Assembly (NCBI GenBank): GCA_041688215.1
Contig: JBDNIO010000160.1
Coordinates: 1-7,612, forward strand
Source of the DNA: JBDNIO01 sp041688215
GTDB lineage: Bacteria; Pseudomonadota; Gammaproteobacteria; Nevskiales; Salinisphaeraceae
Length of the DNA: 7,612 bases
Direction of reading: 5' to 3'
Part shown: in pieces, positions 1-6,614 of the stretch
How the letters are laid out: the number at the start of each line of letters is the position of its first letter
How positions within the stretch are numbered: position 1 is the stretch's first letter
Translations under genes and position numbers: made by a program
The notes under the pieces: model-generated
Database searches by the model: none
What the model was told of the DNA's origin: nothing
What the model saw: the letters and a program-made list of their open reading frames with translations, nothing else

Positions 1-2
1 AA

Positions 3-2156
3 ACAGTAGCTACCCAGGATTCAACATCCGGCGCGCCGGGCCTGGCGTCTGCTCAAAATACCCCGGGACAAGTACAGGCACCTGAATCAGCACAGAATGA
101 TGGCAACCCCGGCGAAAGACCGTCGTTGTCAGCGGCCAACGCAAATGCCGACACCACTGAAGCGGATCAGCCTGTTGCCCCAAGTAGTGCAAGCGATGGC
201 GACAGCCCCGAAAACCCGGAATCCGGTCTTACCGCTACCGACCCGAGCACCCCGGAAAGTAATGCCGGAGAACAAGCCCAACAGCTAGCCGCAACGAGCG
301 ACAGTAACGACGGCAGTGAGCCGCAAGCAGCGGCAACAGGCGATGTAGTCAGCTCTGGGGTGGAGGCCAGCATAAATGGCCAGAATTTTTCCTCTGCTAA
401 CCCAGACGCGTCCGCGAATACCGACCCCGGGTTTTCCGACGATGGCTCGGCCCAAAGCAGTCAGGAACAGTCTCCCGCTAGTGCATCGCAACAGTCTGGC
501 GCAGGCCAGGCAGGACAACGCGGCGATAATAGCCTGGGTGTTGACGCCTTCGTAGCTGGCGAATCGGTAGCGCCCGCGGGCGCCGGTGCGCTTATCACCC
601 CGCAGCGTCTGTTGTTATTGCTGGGCATTATTCTGCTGGTTGTTGCCTTGCTCATGTTCTGGAATCGCCGCAGGTATAAAGCGGTCCCAGCTGATTTCAA
701 ACTCGACCAAGACGAGCCAGACGCTGCGGCTGGGGCACAACACGCACCCGCCAGTAATGAATCTCCCCAATTCGCGGCGGCAACTGCAGCACAGCCTGAA
801 CCCATAGACGCTGATGAGGTTCTGGCAGACGCCGATAGCCACATCGCCTTCGAGCTGTACGACGACGCGCTGGCAGCCCTGGCTTTGGGCCTGGACGCCA
901 ACCCCGGCCATGCGGCGCTGCAGCGCAAGGTGCTGGAAGTTCACCACGCCGCGGGCGATGAAACGACATTTTTCGAAAGACTCGACGGCTACTTCCAAAA
1001 TATCACGTCCGACCACCCGGAATGGCCCGCGATAGCGGCCATGGCCCGCGATTTCAGGCCGGACGATGCGCGATTTGCATCAGTAGAAGCAGACATGCCC
1101 GCCGAAGCCAGCTTGTTTGATGAAGCCCCAGTCGAAGACCCGCCCGCGCCCGATACGGGTAGCGAATCTTTAACACAGGACGACCTTACAGACGAATTCG
1201 CATTCCCCGCATCAACAGAGACCGTCTCCGAACCTGCAGACGCGACTGAAACTGACTTTGCGCCGCCGCCGACAACTAACGATTGGGGCGCTACAGACGA
1301 GTCCGAGGATTCACAGAGCCAGACCTCGCCACAGCCTGGGTTCACACCTGCAGACGATGAGCTGCAAGACGATTTCGATGCCAGCCCGACGGACACCAGT
1401 TTCACCGAGAGCCCAGCCGCGGATGACGCGGCACCAGAGGGGGAGGACGACAAACTATCCTCGCCTGATGAAACCTACGATTTTGACTTGAGCGATTTTG
1501 ACACCGTCAGCGAGCCCGCGCCCGCCCATGAGTCCGGAACAGACGCCAAGCCTGAAGCGGCACAAGCGCCTGAACAGGACGCGCCTGACGCGCCCCTGAA
1601 CTTCGGCATCAGTGAGCTGGAGCTGTCCGACGATTCGCCCGAGGGCAATGACGCCGCGCTATACGATGCCCCAGAATTTGATGCGGATGCGACCCCGTCA
1701 GCCGAGCCGCGTAATGAGGATGAAGGAACCAATTCAAACCCGACTGACCTGGACTGGCCGCAGGGCTTTGGCGTGGAATCAGAGCCGTCTGCCGACACAC
1801 AAGAACCCCCCGCGCCGGACTTAATCCCGGAAGACATCAGCGCATCCGAACCACAAGCACCTGAAGTGGCCGAATTCCAGATCGAAGAGCTCGAAGACCC
1901 CGGGGAACCCGACGATCTCGTTGCCATGGATATGGACGAGCCCGCGTCGGCTAATGAACCTATAAGCGATGCTGACGACAGCGCTGATGAAATGCCGGTG
2001 GACGAGGATGAAGTCATCACCAAACTGGATCTGGCACGCGCCTACATTGATATGGGCGAGATGGACATGGCGCAATCCCTGTTGCAGGACGTGCAGACCC
2101 AGGGCAATGCCGAACAGCAGCGCGATGCGCAGAACCTGCTGAAGCGCTGCGGCTAA
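3..2156 (+). CDS. fimV: FimV/HubP-family polar inner-membrane protein, C-terminal part (5' end outside window)
   Basis: The frame is open to the left edge, so this is the last 717 residues of a longer protein; a TTG at 126 is internal, not the start. In order, visible residues 1-200 are a Ser/Ala/Asp/Gln-rich linker, expected to be periplasmic. Residues 203-220 form one Leu/Ile/Val-rich membrane span followed by Arg-Arg-Arg, which predicts a cytoplasmic C-terminus. Residues 269-356 resemble the TPR segment of FimV. About 310 very acidic residues follow, and residues 667-717 match the conserved FimV C-terminal domain (TKLDLARAYIDMGEMDMAQS). The peptidoglycan-binding LysM domain typical of the family would lie upstream. 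In Pseudomonas, FimV organises the cell pole, type IV pilus assembly and twitching; the related HubP of Vibrio and Shewanella anchors polar complexes. The position directly before truA supports the assignment. The specific role in this organism is inferred. Confidence 0.93.
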   Translation, partial: TVATQDSTSGAPGLASAQNTPGQVQAPESAQNDGNPGERPSLSAANANADTTEADQPVAPSSASDGDSPENPESGLTATDPSTPESNAGEQAQQLAATSDSNDGSEPQAAATGDVVSSGVEASINGQNFSSANPDASANTDPGFSDDGSAQSSQEQSPASASQQSGAGQAGQRGDNSLGVDAFVAGESVAPAGAGALITPQRLLLLLGIILLVVALLMFWNRRRYKAVPADFKLDQDEPDAAAGAQHAPASNESPQFAAATAAQPEPIDADEVLADADSHIAFELYDDALAALALGLDANPGHAALQRKVLEVHHAAGDETTFFERLDGYFQNITSDHPEWPAIAAMARDFRPDDARFASVEADMPAEASLFDEAPVEDPPAPDTGSESLTQDDLTDEFAFPASTETVSEPADATETDFAPPPTTNDWGATDESEDSQSQTSPQPGFTPADDELQDDFDASPTDTSFTESPAADDAAPEGEDDKLSSPDETYDFDLSDFDTVSEPAPAHESGTDAKPEAAQAPEQDAPDAPLNFGISELELSDDSPEGNDAALYDAPEFDADATPSAEPRNEDEGTNSNPTDLDWPQGFGVESEPSADTQEPPAPDLIPEDISASEPQAPEVAEFQIEELEDPGEPDDLVAMDMDEPASANEPISDADDSADEMPVDEDEVITKLDLARAYIDMGEMDMAQSLLQDVQTQGNAEQQRDAQNLLKRCG

Positions 2157-2174
2157 GACCGAGCGCGGCTAAGA
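2142..2174. repeat. Imperfect direct repeat across the fimV stop codon
   Basis: The block GCGGCTAAGA at 2149-2158, which contains the fimV TAA stop, recurs at 2165-2174. The preceding bases are also similar (AGCGCTGCGG at 2143-2152 against AGCGCGG at 2162-2168), giving a near-tandem repeat with a 16-base period. It fills most of the fimV-truA gap. A small slippage duplication is the simplest explanation; no function is evident. Confidence 0.6.
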
Positions 2175-2180
2175 TTTTCC

Positions 2181-2978
2181 ATGCGCTGGGCAGCATGCGT
2201 CGAATACGACGGCAGCGCATACCACGGCTGGCAGGCACAAAACGATGTTTGCAGCGTTCAGGTTACGCTTGAGGAGGCACTAAGCCGGGTCGCCGATAGC
2301 CCCATTCGCGTTGTCTGCTGTGGCCGCACGGATGCCGGCGTGCATGCCACCGGGCAGGTTGTGCATTTTGACACCGGCGCCCCCCGCAACGCGCACGAAT
2401 GGGTGTTCGGCGCGAATCGCTTTCTGCCGGACGATGTGAGTGTGCGCTGGGCCAGGGCGGTGCCGGAAGATTTTCATGCCCGCTTTGGCGCAGTCACGCG
2501 GGATTACCGTTATCTCATACTCAACCACCCGGCCCGCTCGGCCCTGTATGCGCGTCGCGCCGCCAACACCCGGCATCCGCTGGATGAGGTTGCCATGGCA
2601 ACTGCGGGCAAGGCACTCGAAGGCGAACACGATTTCAGCGCATTTCGCGCCGTCGGCTGCCAGGCCAAATCGCCGGTACGCTTGATGCACCATGTGCAAG
2701 TACAGCGCGCGGGCGACTTTATCGTAATCGACGTGCGCGCCAATGCCTTTTTACAGCACATGGTGCGCAACATCACCGGCAGTCTGCTGGCCGTAGGGCG
2801 CGGCGAAAAACCGCCGGGCTGGATTGCAGAATTACTCGCAGGTCGAGATCGCCGGCGCGCCGGCGCGGCAGCGCCCGCCGATGGGCTGTATTTTCTCGGA
2901 CCCGCTTATCCTGAAAAATACAATTTGCCGACACGCGCGGACCGCGCGCTACTAATGCCCGAAAAAACGCAGGCTTAA
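2181..2978 (+). CDS. truA: tRNA pseudouridine(38-40) synthase TruA
   Basis: This 265-residue protein has the usual length of TruA, which isomerises uridines 38, 39 and 40 in the anticodon arm of many tRNAs. The signature GRTDAGVHATGQVVHFDT contains the catalytic Asp at residue 51. Other family marks are YDGSAYHGWQAQ near the N-terminus, FHARFGAVTRDYRYLI at 98-113 with the conserved active-site Tyr region, the FLQHMVRNITGSLL segment, and the C-terminal PADGLYFLGPAYP. It starts 24 bases after the fimV stop, in the same reading frame. No in-frame start codon lies between that stop and the ATG, so the start is secure. No clear Shine-Dalgarno sequence precedes it, so translation may depend on ribosomes arriving from fimV (inference). 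The fimV-truA pair is conserved in gammaproteobacteria. The protein acts in the cytoplasm. Confidence 0.97.
   Translation: MRWAACVEYDGSAYHGWQAQNDVCSVQVTLEEALSRVADSPIRVVCCGRTDAGVHATGQVVHFDTGAPRNAHEWVFGANRFLPDDVSVRWARAVPEDFHARFGAVTRDYRYLILNHPARSALYARRAANTRHPLDEVAMATAGKALEGEHDFSAFRAVGCQAKSPVRLMHHVQVQRAGDFIVIDVRANAFLQHMVRNITGSLLAVGRGEKPPGWIAELLAGRDRRRAGAAAPADGLYFLGPAYPEKYNLPTRADRALLMPEKTQA
2850..2865. repeat. Perfect 16-base GC palindrome inside truA
   Basis: CGCCGGCGCGCCGGCG equals its own reverse complement and lies in the codons for the Arg/Ala-rich stretch near the TruA C-terminus. No run of T follows, so it is not a rho-independent terminator. It may simply reflect GC-rich codons for Arg, Ala and Gly. 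Confidence 0.55.
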
Positions 2979-3021
2979 GGCGAGCGATGCGTCTGTGGTA
3001 TGGGTAACATGCCGGCCACAA

Positions 3022-3030
3022 TGCTAGAAT
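3022..3030 (+). promoter_or_regulatory. Extended -10 promoter element upstream of trpF
   Basis: The sequence TGCTAGAAT is a TGn extension followed by TAGAAT, one mismatch from the sigma-70 -10 consensus. It lies in the 64-base gap between truA and trpF. The hexamer at the ideal -35 spacing (3002-3007, GGGTAA) does not resemble TTGACA, as is common for extended -10 promoters. Transcription would be expected to begin near 3036-3038, five to seven bases before the trpF GTG. The -10 lies inside a partial dyad, GCTA-GAAT-TAGC (3023-3034), which could be an operator but has no known match. This is the best candidate promoter for the trpF-trpB-trpA-accD-folC run. Confidence 0.55.
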
Positions 3031-3042
3031 TAGCGCCTTACT

Positions 3043-3669
3043 GTGCGTACCCGAATTAAAATTTGCGGCCTTCGTGATTTGCCCGGCGTCAACGCCGCGG
3101 TGCAGTCCGGGGCCGATGCCATTGGCCTGGTCTTTTACCCGGCCAGTGCACGCCAGCTTGCGCCTGAACAAGCGCGGGAACTGGCGGCAGCCTTGCCAGC
3201 GTTTATAGCCAGTGTGGCCCTGTTTCTGGACGCCGATGCGACGACGGTGCGCGATATTGTAGATAGCGTTCGTCCGGACCTGATTCAGTTTCATGGCAAC
3301 GAAACGCCCGAGTTCTGCCGCAGTTTCAACCGGCCCTATTTGAAAGCAGTGCCCATGGACGCAGATATGGAACTGGAACAATGGTTCAAGGATTACGCCG
3401 ACGCCCGAGCCTTGCTGGTGGATAGCCACGCACCGGGCAAAGCCGGCGGTAGTGGTGAGTCCTTCGACTGGAGTCGCGCCTTGCCCAACGGCGGTCCACC
3501 CGTGATTCTTGCGGGTGGTCTGCATCCGGATAACGTAGCGCAAGCGATTCGTACCGTAAGGCCCTATGCTGTGGATGTGAGTAGCGGCGTGGAATCCGCG
3601 CCCGGCATCAAAGACAAGGCTAAAATCAAAGCATTTATCGACGCGGTCCGCCGCGCAGACTGTGAGTAA
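3043..3669 (+). CDS. trpF: Phosphoribosylanthranilate isomerase TrpF
   Basis: TrpF converts phosphoribosylanthranilate to CdRP by an Amadori rearrangement in tryptophan synthesis. At 208 residues it has the normal length of a stand-alone (beta/alpha)8 TrpF, not fused to TrpC as in enteric bacteria. The N-terminal RIKICG carries the catalytic Cys at residue 8. LVDSHAPGKAGGSG carries the catalytic Asp at 127. The phosphate-binding loops are VILAGGLHPDNV and VDVSSGVES near the C-terminus. The GTG start is forced: the family N-terminus begins right there and an in-frame TAG lies at 3031-3033 with no start codon between. There is no Shine-Dalgarno sequence, and the predicted promoter leaves almost no leader. 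The gene heads a tightly packed run into trpB, trpA, accD and folC. Confidence 0.96.
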   Translation: MRTRIKICGLRDLPGVNAAVQSGADAIGLVFYPASARQLAPEQARELAAALPAFIASVALFLDADATTVRDIVDSVRPDLIQFHGNETPEFCRSFNRPYLKAVPMDADMELEQWFKDYADARALLVDSHAPGKAGGSGESFDWSRALPNGGPPVILAGGLHPDNVAQAIRTVRPYAVDVSSGVESAPGIKDKAKIKAFIDAVRRADCE

Positions 3670-4888
3670 CATGACCCAGAAATCAGAAAACGCCTGGCGC
3701 AACATGCCAGATTCGCGTGGCCATTTTGGCCCCTATGGCGGCAGCTTTGTGTCGGAAACCCTGATGGCGCCGTTGCAGGCATTGCGCGAAGCCTATGCCC
3801 GCTTCAAGGCCGACCCGGAGTTTCTGGCAGAGCTGGACGCCGATATGCGCGATTACGTGGGCCGGCCATCGCCGATTTATCACGCAGCGCGTTGGAGCAA
3901 AAAACTCGGCGGTGCGCAAATCTGGCTTAAACGCGAAGACCTGAATCACACCGGCGCGCACAAGATCAATAACACCATAGGCCAGGGTCTGCTGGCCGCG
4001 CGCATGAGCAAAACCCGCATCATCGCCGAAACCGGCGCCGGTCAGCACGGTGTGGCTTCGGCCACGGTGGCCGCGCGTCTGGGTCTGAAATGCGTGGTCT
4101 ACATGGGCAGCGAGGACATCCGTCGCCAGGAGCCGAATGTGTTTCGCATGCGCCTGCTAGGTGCCGAAGTGGTGCCGGTGGAATCCGGTTCACGCACTCT
4201 GAAAGACGCATTAAATGAGGCCATGCGTGACTGGGTGAGCAATGTAGACGACACTTTTTACATCATCGGCACGGTCGCCGGGCCGCATCCTTACCCGGCC
4301 ATGGTGCGGGACTTTCAGTCTGTAATCGGACGCGAAGCCCGCGAGCAAATGTTGGCCCGACATAAGCGACTGCCGGACGCATTGGTCGCCTGCGTTGGCG
4401 GTGGTTCCAATGCCATCGGTCTATTCCACCCGTTTCTGGACGATCCCGGTGTCGCGTTCTACGGCGTCGAAGCCGGCGGCGACGGCGTGGAAACCGGCCG
4501 TCATGCAGCGCCATTGTCTGCGGGTCGCTCGGGCGTGCTGCATGGCAATCGCACCTATGTGATGCAAGATGAAAACGGACAGATCGGCGCAACACACTCG
4601 ATTTCCGCCGGGCTGGATTATCCCGGTGTTGGTCCGGAACACGCCTGGTTAAAGGATATTGGCCGGGCAAAGTATGTGAGTGTCACCGACCGCGAAGCAC
4701 TGGATGCTTTCCACGAACTCACGCGCACGGAAGGCATTATACCGGCACTGGAAAGCGCGCATGCGCTAGCTTACGCCGGCAAACTGGCGCAGCAGATGGA
4801 GCCCGATCAAATTATTCTGGTCAATCTTTCCGGGCGCGGGGACAAGGATGTCGCCTCGGTGGCCGAAGCCGAAGGGCGCAGTTTATGA
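3662..4888 (+). CDS. trpB: Tryptophan synthase beta chain TrpB
   Basis: TrpB is the PLP enzyme that condenses indole with L-serine to make tryptophan; it works as an alpha2beta2 complex with TrpA encoded next door. Length (408 from the GTG) is normal. Key residues, numbered from that GTG, are the PLP Schiff-base Lys 101 in HTGAHKINN, the catalytic Glu 123 in AETGAGQHG, the PLP phosphate loop GGGSN at 246-250, SISAGLDYPGVGPEH at 313-327, and Ser 390 in LSGRGDKD, which contacts the PLP ring nitrogen. Two starts are possible: GTG at 3662, overlapping trpF by 8 bases, or ATG at 3671, one base after the trpF stop. The ATG gives an N-terminus closer to the family pattern and I slightly prefer it, but either permits coupling to trpF. 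Both have only weak ribosome binding sites. The 3' end overlaps trpA by ATGA. Confidence 0.97.
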   Translation: MSNMTQKSENAWRNMPDSRGHFGPYGGSFVSETLMAPLQALREAYARFKADPEFLAELDADMRDYVGRPSPIYHAARWSKKLGGAQIWLKREDLNHTGAHKINNTIGQGLLAARMSKTRIIAETGAGQHGVASATVAARLGLKCVVYMGSEDIRRQEPNVFRMRLLGAEVVPVESGSRTLKDALNEAMRDWVSNVDDTFYIIGTVAGPHPYPAMVRDFQSVIGREAREQMLARHKRLPDALVACVGGGSNAIGLFHPFLDDPGVAFYGVEAGGDGVETGRHAAPLSAGRSGVLHGNRTYVMQDENGQIGATHSISAGLDYPGVGPEHAWLKDIGRAKYVSVTDREALDAFHELTRTEGIIPALESAHALAYAGKLAQQMEPDQIILVNLSGRGDKDVASVAEAEGRSL

Positions 4889-5736
4889 GCCGCCTTGAAA
4901 AACGCTTTGCCGATTTGCGCGCGCAATCACGCGCCGCGCTGATTCCGTTTGTAACCGCGGGTGATCCCCACCCGGATGTCACTGTGGCGTTAATGCATGC
5001 CATGGTAACCGCCGGTGCGAATGTGCTGGAACTGGGTGTGCCTTTTTCTGATCCCATGGCCGATGGCCCAGTGATTCAGGCGGCCAATGAGCGGGCGCTT
5101 GCGCATGGCGTGGGCTTGAAGGATGTGCTCGCCATGGTGGCCCAATTCCGCGAGCAGGATGAGGCAACGCCTGTTGTGCTTATGGGCTATATGAATCCGA
5201 TTGAATCCATGGGATTGGAGACTTTCGCCCGCGCGGCGGTTTCAGCGGGCGTGGACGGGCTGATAGCGGTGGACCTGGGCATTGAAGAAGCGCCGGACTT
5301 GCTGCCACAGTTGCGCGCAGCGGGCCTGGATTGCATATTTCTGCTGGCGCCCACCACCAGCGACGAACGCATGGCGCATATCTGTGCGAGCGCGCAAGGC
5401 TTTGTTTATTACGTATCCCTGAAAGGCGTTACCGGCTCAGACAGGCTGGATACAAAAACACTGGCCGCACGTATTCAGGGCATCAGGCAACACACTGCGC
5501 TGCCCGTGGCCGTGGGCTTTGGTATCCGCACGCCGGAGGATGCCGCGTCGGTGGCCCAGGTTGCCGATGCAGTGGTCGTCGGCAGTGTCCTGGTTAATCT
5601 GGTTGCCAAAAATGCCCAGGATCAGGCAGGCTTGATGCAGGCTGTACCCACTCTGGTGGCACAAATGCGACAGGCCATGGATGAGGCCAGGGATGAGGCT
5701 AGGGAAGAACGAGCTAATACAGGGGAACGTGCATGA
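4885..5736 (+). CDS. trpA: Tryptophan synthase alpha chain TrpA
   Basis: TrpA cleaves indole-3-glycerol phosphate to glyceraldehyde-3-phosphate and indole, which is channelled to TrpB. The (beta/alpha)8 enzyme shows both catalytic residues in ELGVPFSDPMADGPVIQ: Glu 49 and Asp 60. The mobile-loop threonine is Thr 183 in YYVSLKGVTGS, and the phosphate-binding residues are in GFGIRTPEDA and VVGSV. At 283 residues it is about 15 longer than the common length, because of a charged tail (DEARDEAREERANTGERA) partly encoded by a 12-base tandem repeat. The conserved core ends before this tail. It overlaps trpB by ATGA, with AAGGG at 4872-4876 as a plausible ribosome binding site, and overlaps accD by ATGA at 5733-5736. 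The strand after residue 128 reads DLGIEE, where many homologues have DLPPEE or DVPVEE. Confidence 0.96.
   Translation: MSRLEKRFADLRAQSRAALIPFVTAGDPHPDVTVALMHAMVTAGANVLELGVPFSDPMADGPVIQAANERALAHGVGLKDVLAMVAQFREQDEATPVVLMGYMNPIESMGLETFARAAVSAGVDGLIAVDLGIEEAPDLLPQLRAAGLDCIFLLAPTTSDERMAHICASAQGFVYYVSLKGVTGSDRLDTKTLAARIQGIRQHTALPVAVGFGIRTPEDAASVAQVADAVVVGSVLVNLVAKNAQDQAGLMQAVPTLVAQMRQAMDEARDEAREERANTGERA
5680..5703 (+). repeat. 12-base tandem duplication in the trpA C-terminal tail
   Basis: GATGAGGCCAGG at 5680-5691 is followed directly by GATGAGGCTAGG at 5692-5703, with one mismatch. The units encode Asp-Glu-Ala-Arg twice, and a weaker third copy (Glu-Glu-Arg-Ala) follows. The repeat ends 17 bases before the accD ribosome binding site. 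Replication slippage is the likely origin. Confidence 0.8.
5721..5726 (+). promoter_or_regulatory. Ribosome binding site of accD
   Basis: AGGGGA lies inside the trpA tail, six bases before the accD ATG at 5733. It is the strongest Shine-Dalgarno sequence in the window and fixes the accD start. It suggests that accD can recruit ribosomes independently of trpA, even though the two genes overlap. Confidence 0.75.
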
Positions 5737-6614
5737 GTTGGCTGGAAAAAATTATGCCGTCGCAGATGCGCACGGAAACCGCCGATAAAAAGGCGGTACC
5801 CGAAGGCCTCTGGACCAAATGCAAGGACTGCGCCGCCGTGCTTTACCGCGCCGAGCTGGAACGTAGTATGCAGGTTTGCCCCAAATGTGCCGCGCACCAG
5901 CCCCTGGGTGCACGCGAGCGGCTGGATTATTTTCTGGACAAGGAAGGTCGCAGCGAATTATCCAACGACATCGAACCCAAGGATCCGCTCAAGTTCAAGG
6001 ACAGCCGCAAATATCGCGAGCGGCTAACTCAGGCGCAACGCGAAACCGGCGAAAAAGAAGCCTTCATCGCCTTGCAGGGCACACTCGATAAGATGCCGGT
6101 GGTTGCCTGCGCCATGGATTTCCGCTTTATGGGCGGCTCCATGGGCAGTGTCGTGGGCGAAAACTTTGTCCGCGCGGTCAATGTGGCGGCAGGCAAGGGT
6201 ATCCCTCTGGTTGTTTTTGTTGCCAGCGGCGGCGCACGCATGCAGGAAGGCCTGTATTCGTTAATGCAAATGGCGAAAACCAGCGCGGCGCTCACGCGCC
6301 TGTCTGAACGCGGTATTCCCTATATTCCCATTCTTACGCATCCGACCATGGGCGGGGTGGCGGCGAGTTTTGCCATGCTCGGGGATGTCATCATGGTGGA
6401 ACCCAACGCGCTAATCGGCTTTGCCGGCCCGCGCGTTATAGAACAAACCGTGCAGGAAACCCTGCCTGAGGGTTTTCAGCGCAGTGAATTCCTGTTGGCG
6501 CATGGCGCCGTAGACATGATTATTGACCGGCGTGAAATACGCGAAAAAGTCTACAACCTGCTCAGTATTCTGACCCACCAGCGGCCCCACGCAGTGGAGA
6601 CCGCGGCTTCGTGA
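5733..6614 (+). CDS. accD: Acetyl-CoA carboxylase carboxyltransferase subunit beta AccD
   Basis: AccD pairs with AccA to form the carboxyltransferase that moves CO2 from carboxybiotin (on AccB) to acetyl-CoA, giving malonyl-CoA for fatty acid synthesis. It has 293 residues, a normal length. The N-terminal four-cysteine zinc finger is complete: Cys 30, 33, 49 and 52 (CKDC and CPKC). The crotonase-fold domain follows, with GGSMGSVVGENF at 134-145, ASGGARMQEG at 164-173, THPTMGGVAASFA at 202-214 and FAGPRVIEQTVQETLPEGFQ at 230-249. Its start overlaps the trpA stop (ATGA) and it has a good ribosome binding site at 5721-5726. The zinc finger of E. coli AccD has been reported to bind mRNA and regulate translation; all cysteines needed for that are present here. 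accD followed by folC is a conserved order in gammaproteobacteria. Confidence 0.98.
   Translation: MSWLEKIMPSQMRTETADKKAVPEGLWTKCKDCAAVLYRAELERSMQVCPKCAAHQPLGARERLDYFLDKEGRSELSNDIEPKDPLKFKDSRKYRERLTQAQRETGEKEAFIALQGTLDKMPVVACAMDFRFMGGSMGSVVGENFVRAVNVAAGKGIPLVVFVASGGARMQEGLYSLMQMAKTSAALTRLSERGIPYIPILTHPTMGGVAASFAMLGDVIMVEPNALIGFAGPRVIEQTVQETLPEGFQRSEFLLAHGAVDMIIDRREIREKVYNLLSILTHQRPHAVETAAS

Noticed and set aside
126..128. TTG as the start of a 676-residue fimV product
   Set aside because: The same frame is open all the way to the left edge with the same low-complexity composition, and FimV needs an upstream LysM part; the TTG is internal.
989..2023. Two Ser-rich minus-strand open frames opposite the fimV acidic linker
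   Set aside because: Their serine runs are the off-frame complement of repeated Asp/Glu/Ser codons in fimV; no start signals or conserved motifs support them.
2934..2948. Inverted repeat CGCGCGG-A-CCGCGCG near the truA end as a terminator
   Set aside because: It lies within the truA coding sequence, has almost no loop and is followed by mixed sequence rather than T residues.
2994..3020. Hairpin (TGTGGTATG with CATGCC...ACA) as a terminator after truA
   Set aside because: The stem contains a GU pair and a four-base bulge and is not followed by a T run; it is weak and could arise by chance.
3023..3034. Classical TrpR operator on the trpF promoter
   Set aside because: Only a partial CTAG similarity is present; the spacing and outer bases do not match the known operator palindrome.
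2979..3042. trp attenuator or leader peptide before trpF
   Set aside because: The gap has only 64 bases, with no short frame carrying Trp codons, no stable terminator hairpin and no run of T.
2773..3705. 310-codon open frame on the minus strand, antisense to trpF and the end of truA
   Set aside because: The translation resembles no family I recognise, is rich in His, Arg and Cys as expected from reading GC-rich genes backwards, and lies over two well-supported genes.
5715..5720. TAATAC as a -10 element for accD inside the trpA tail
   Set aside because: The match to consensus is weak, no -35 is present at suitable spacing, and it sits next to the ribosome binding site, which would leave a very short leader.
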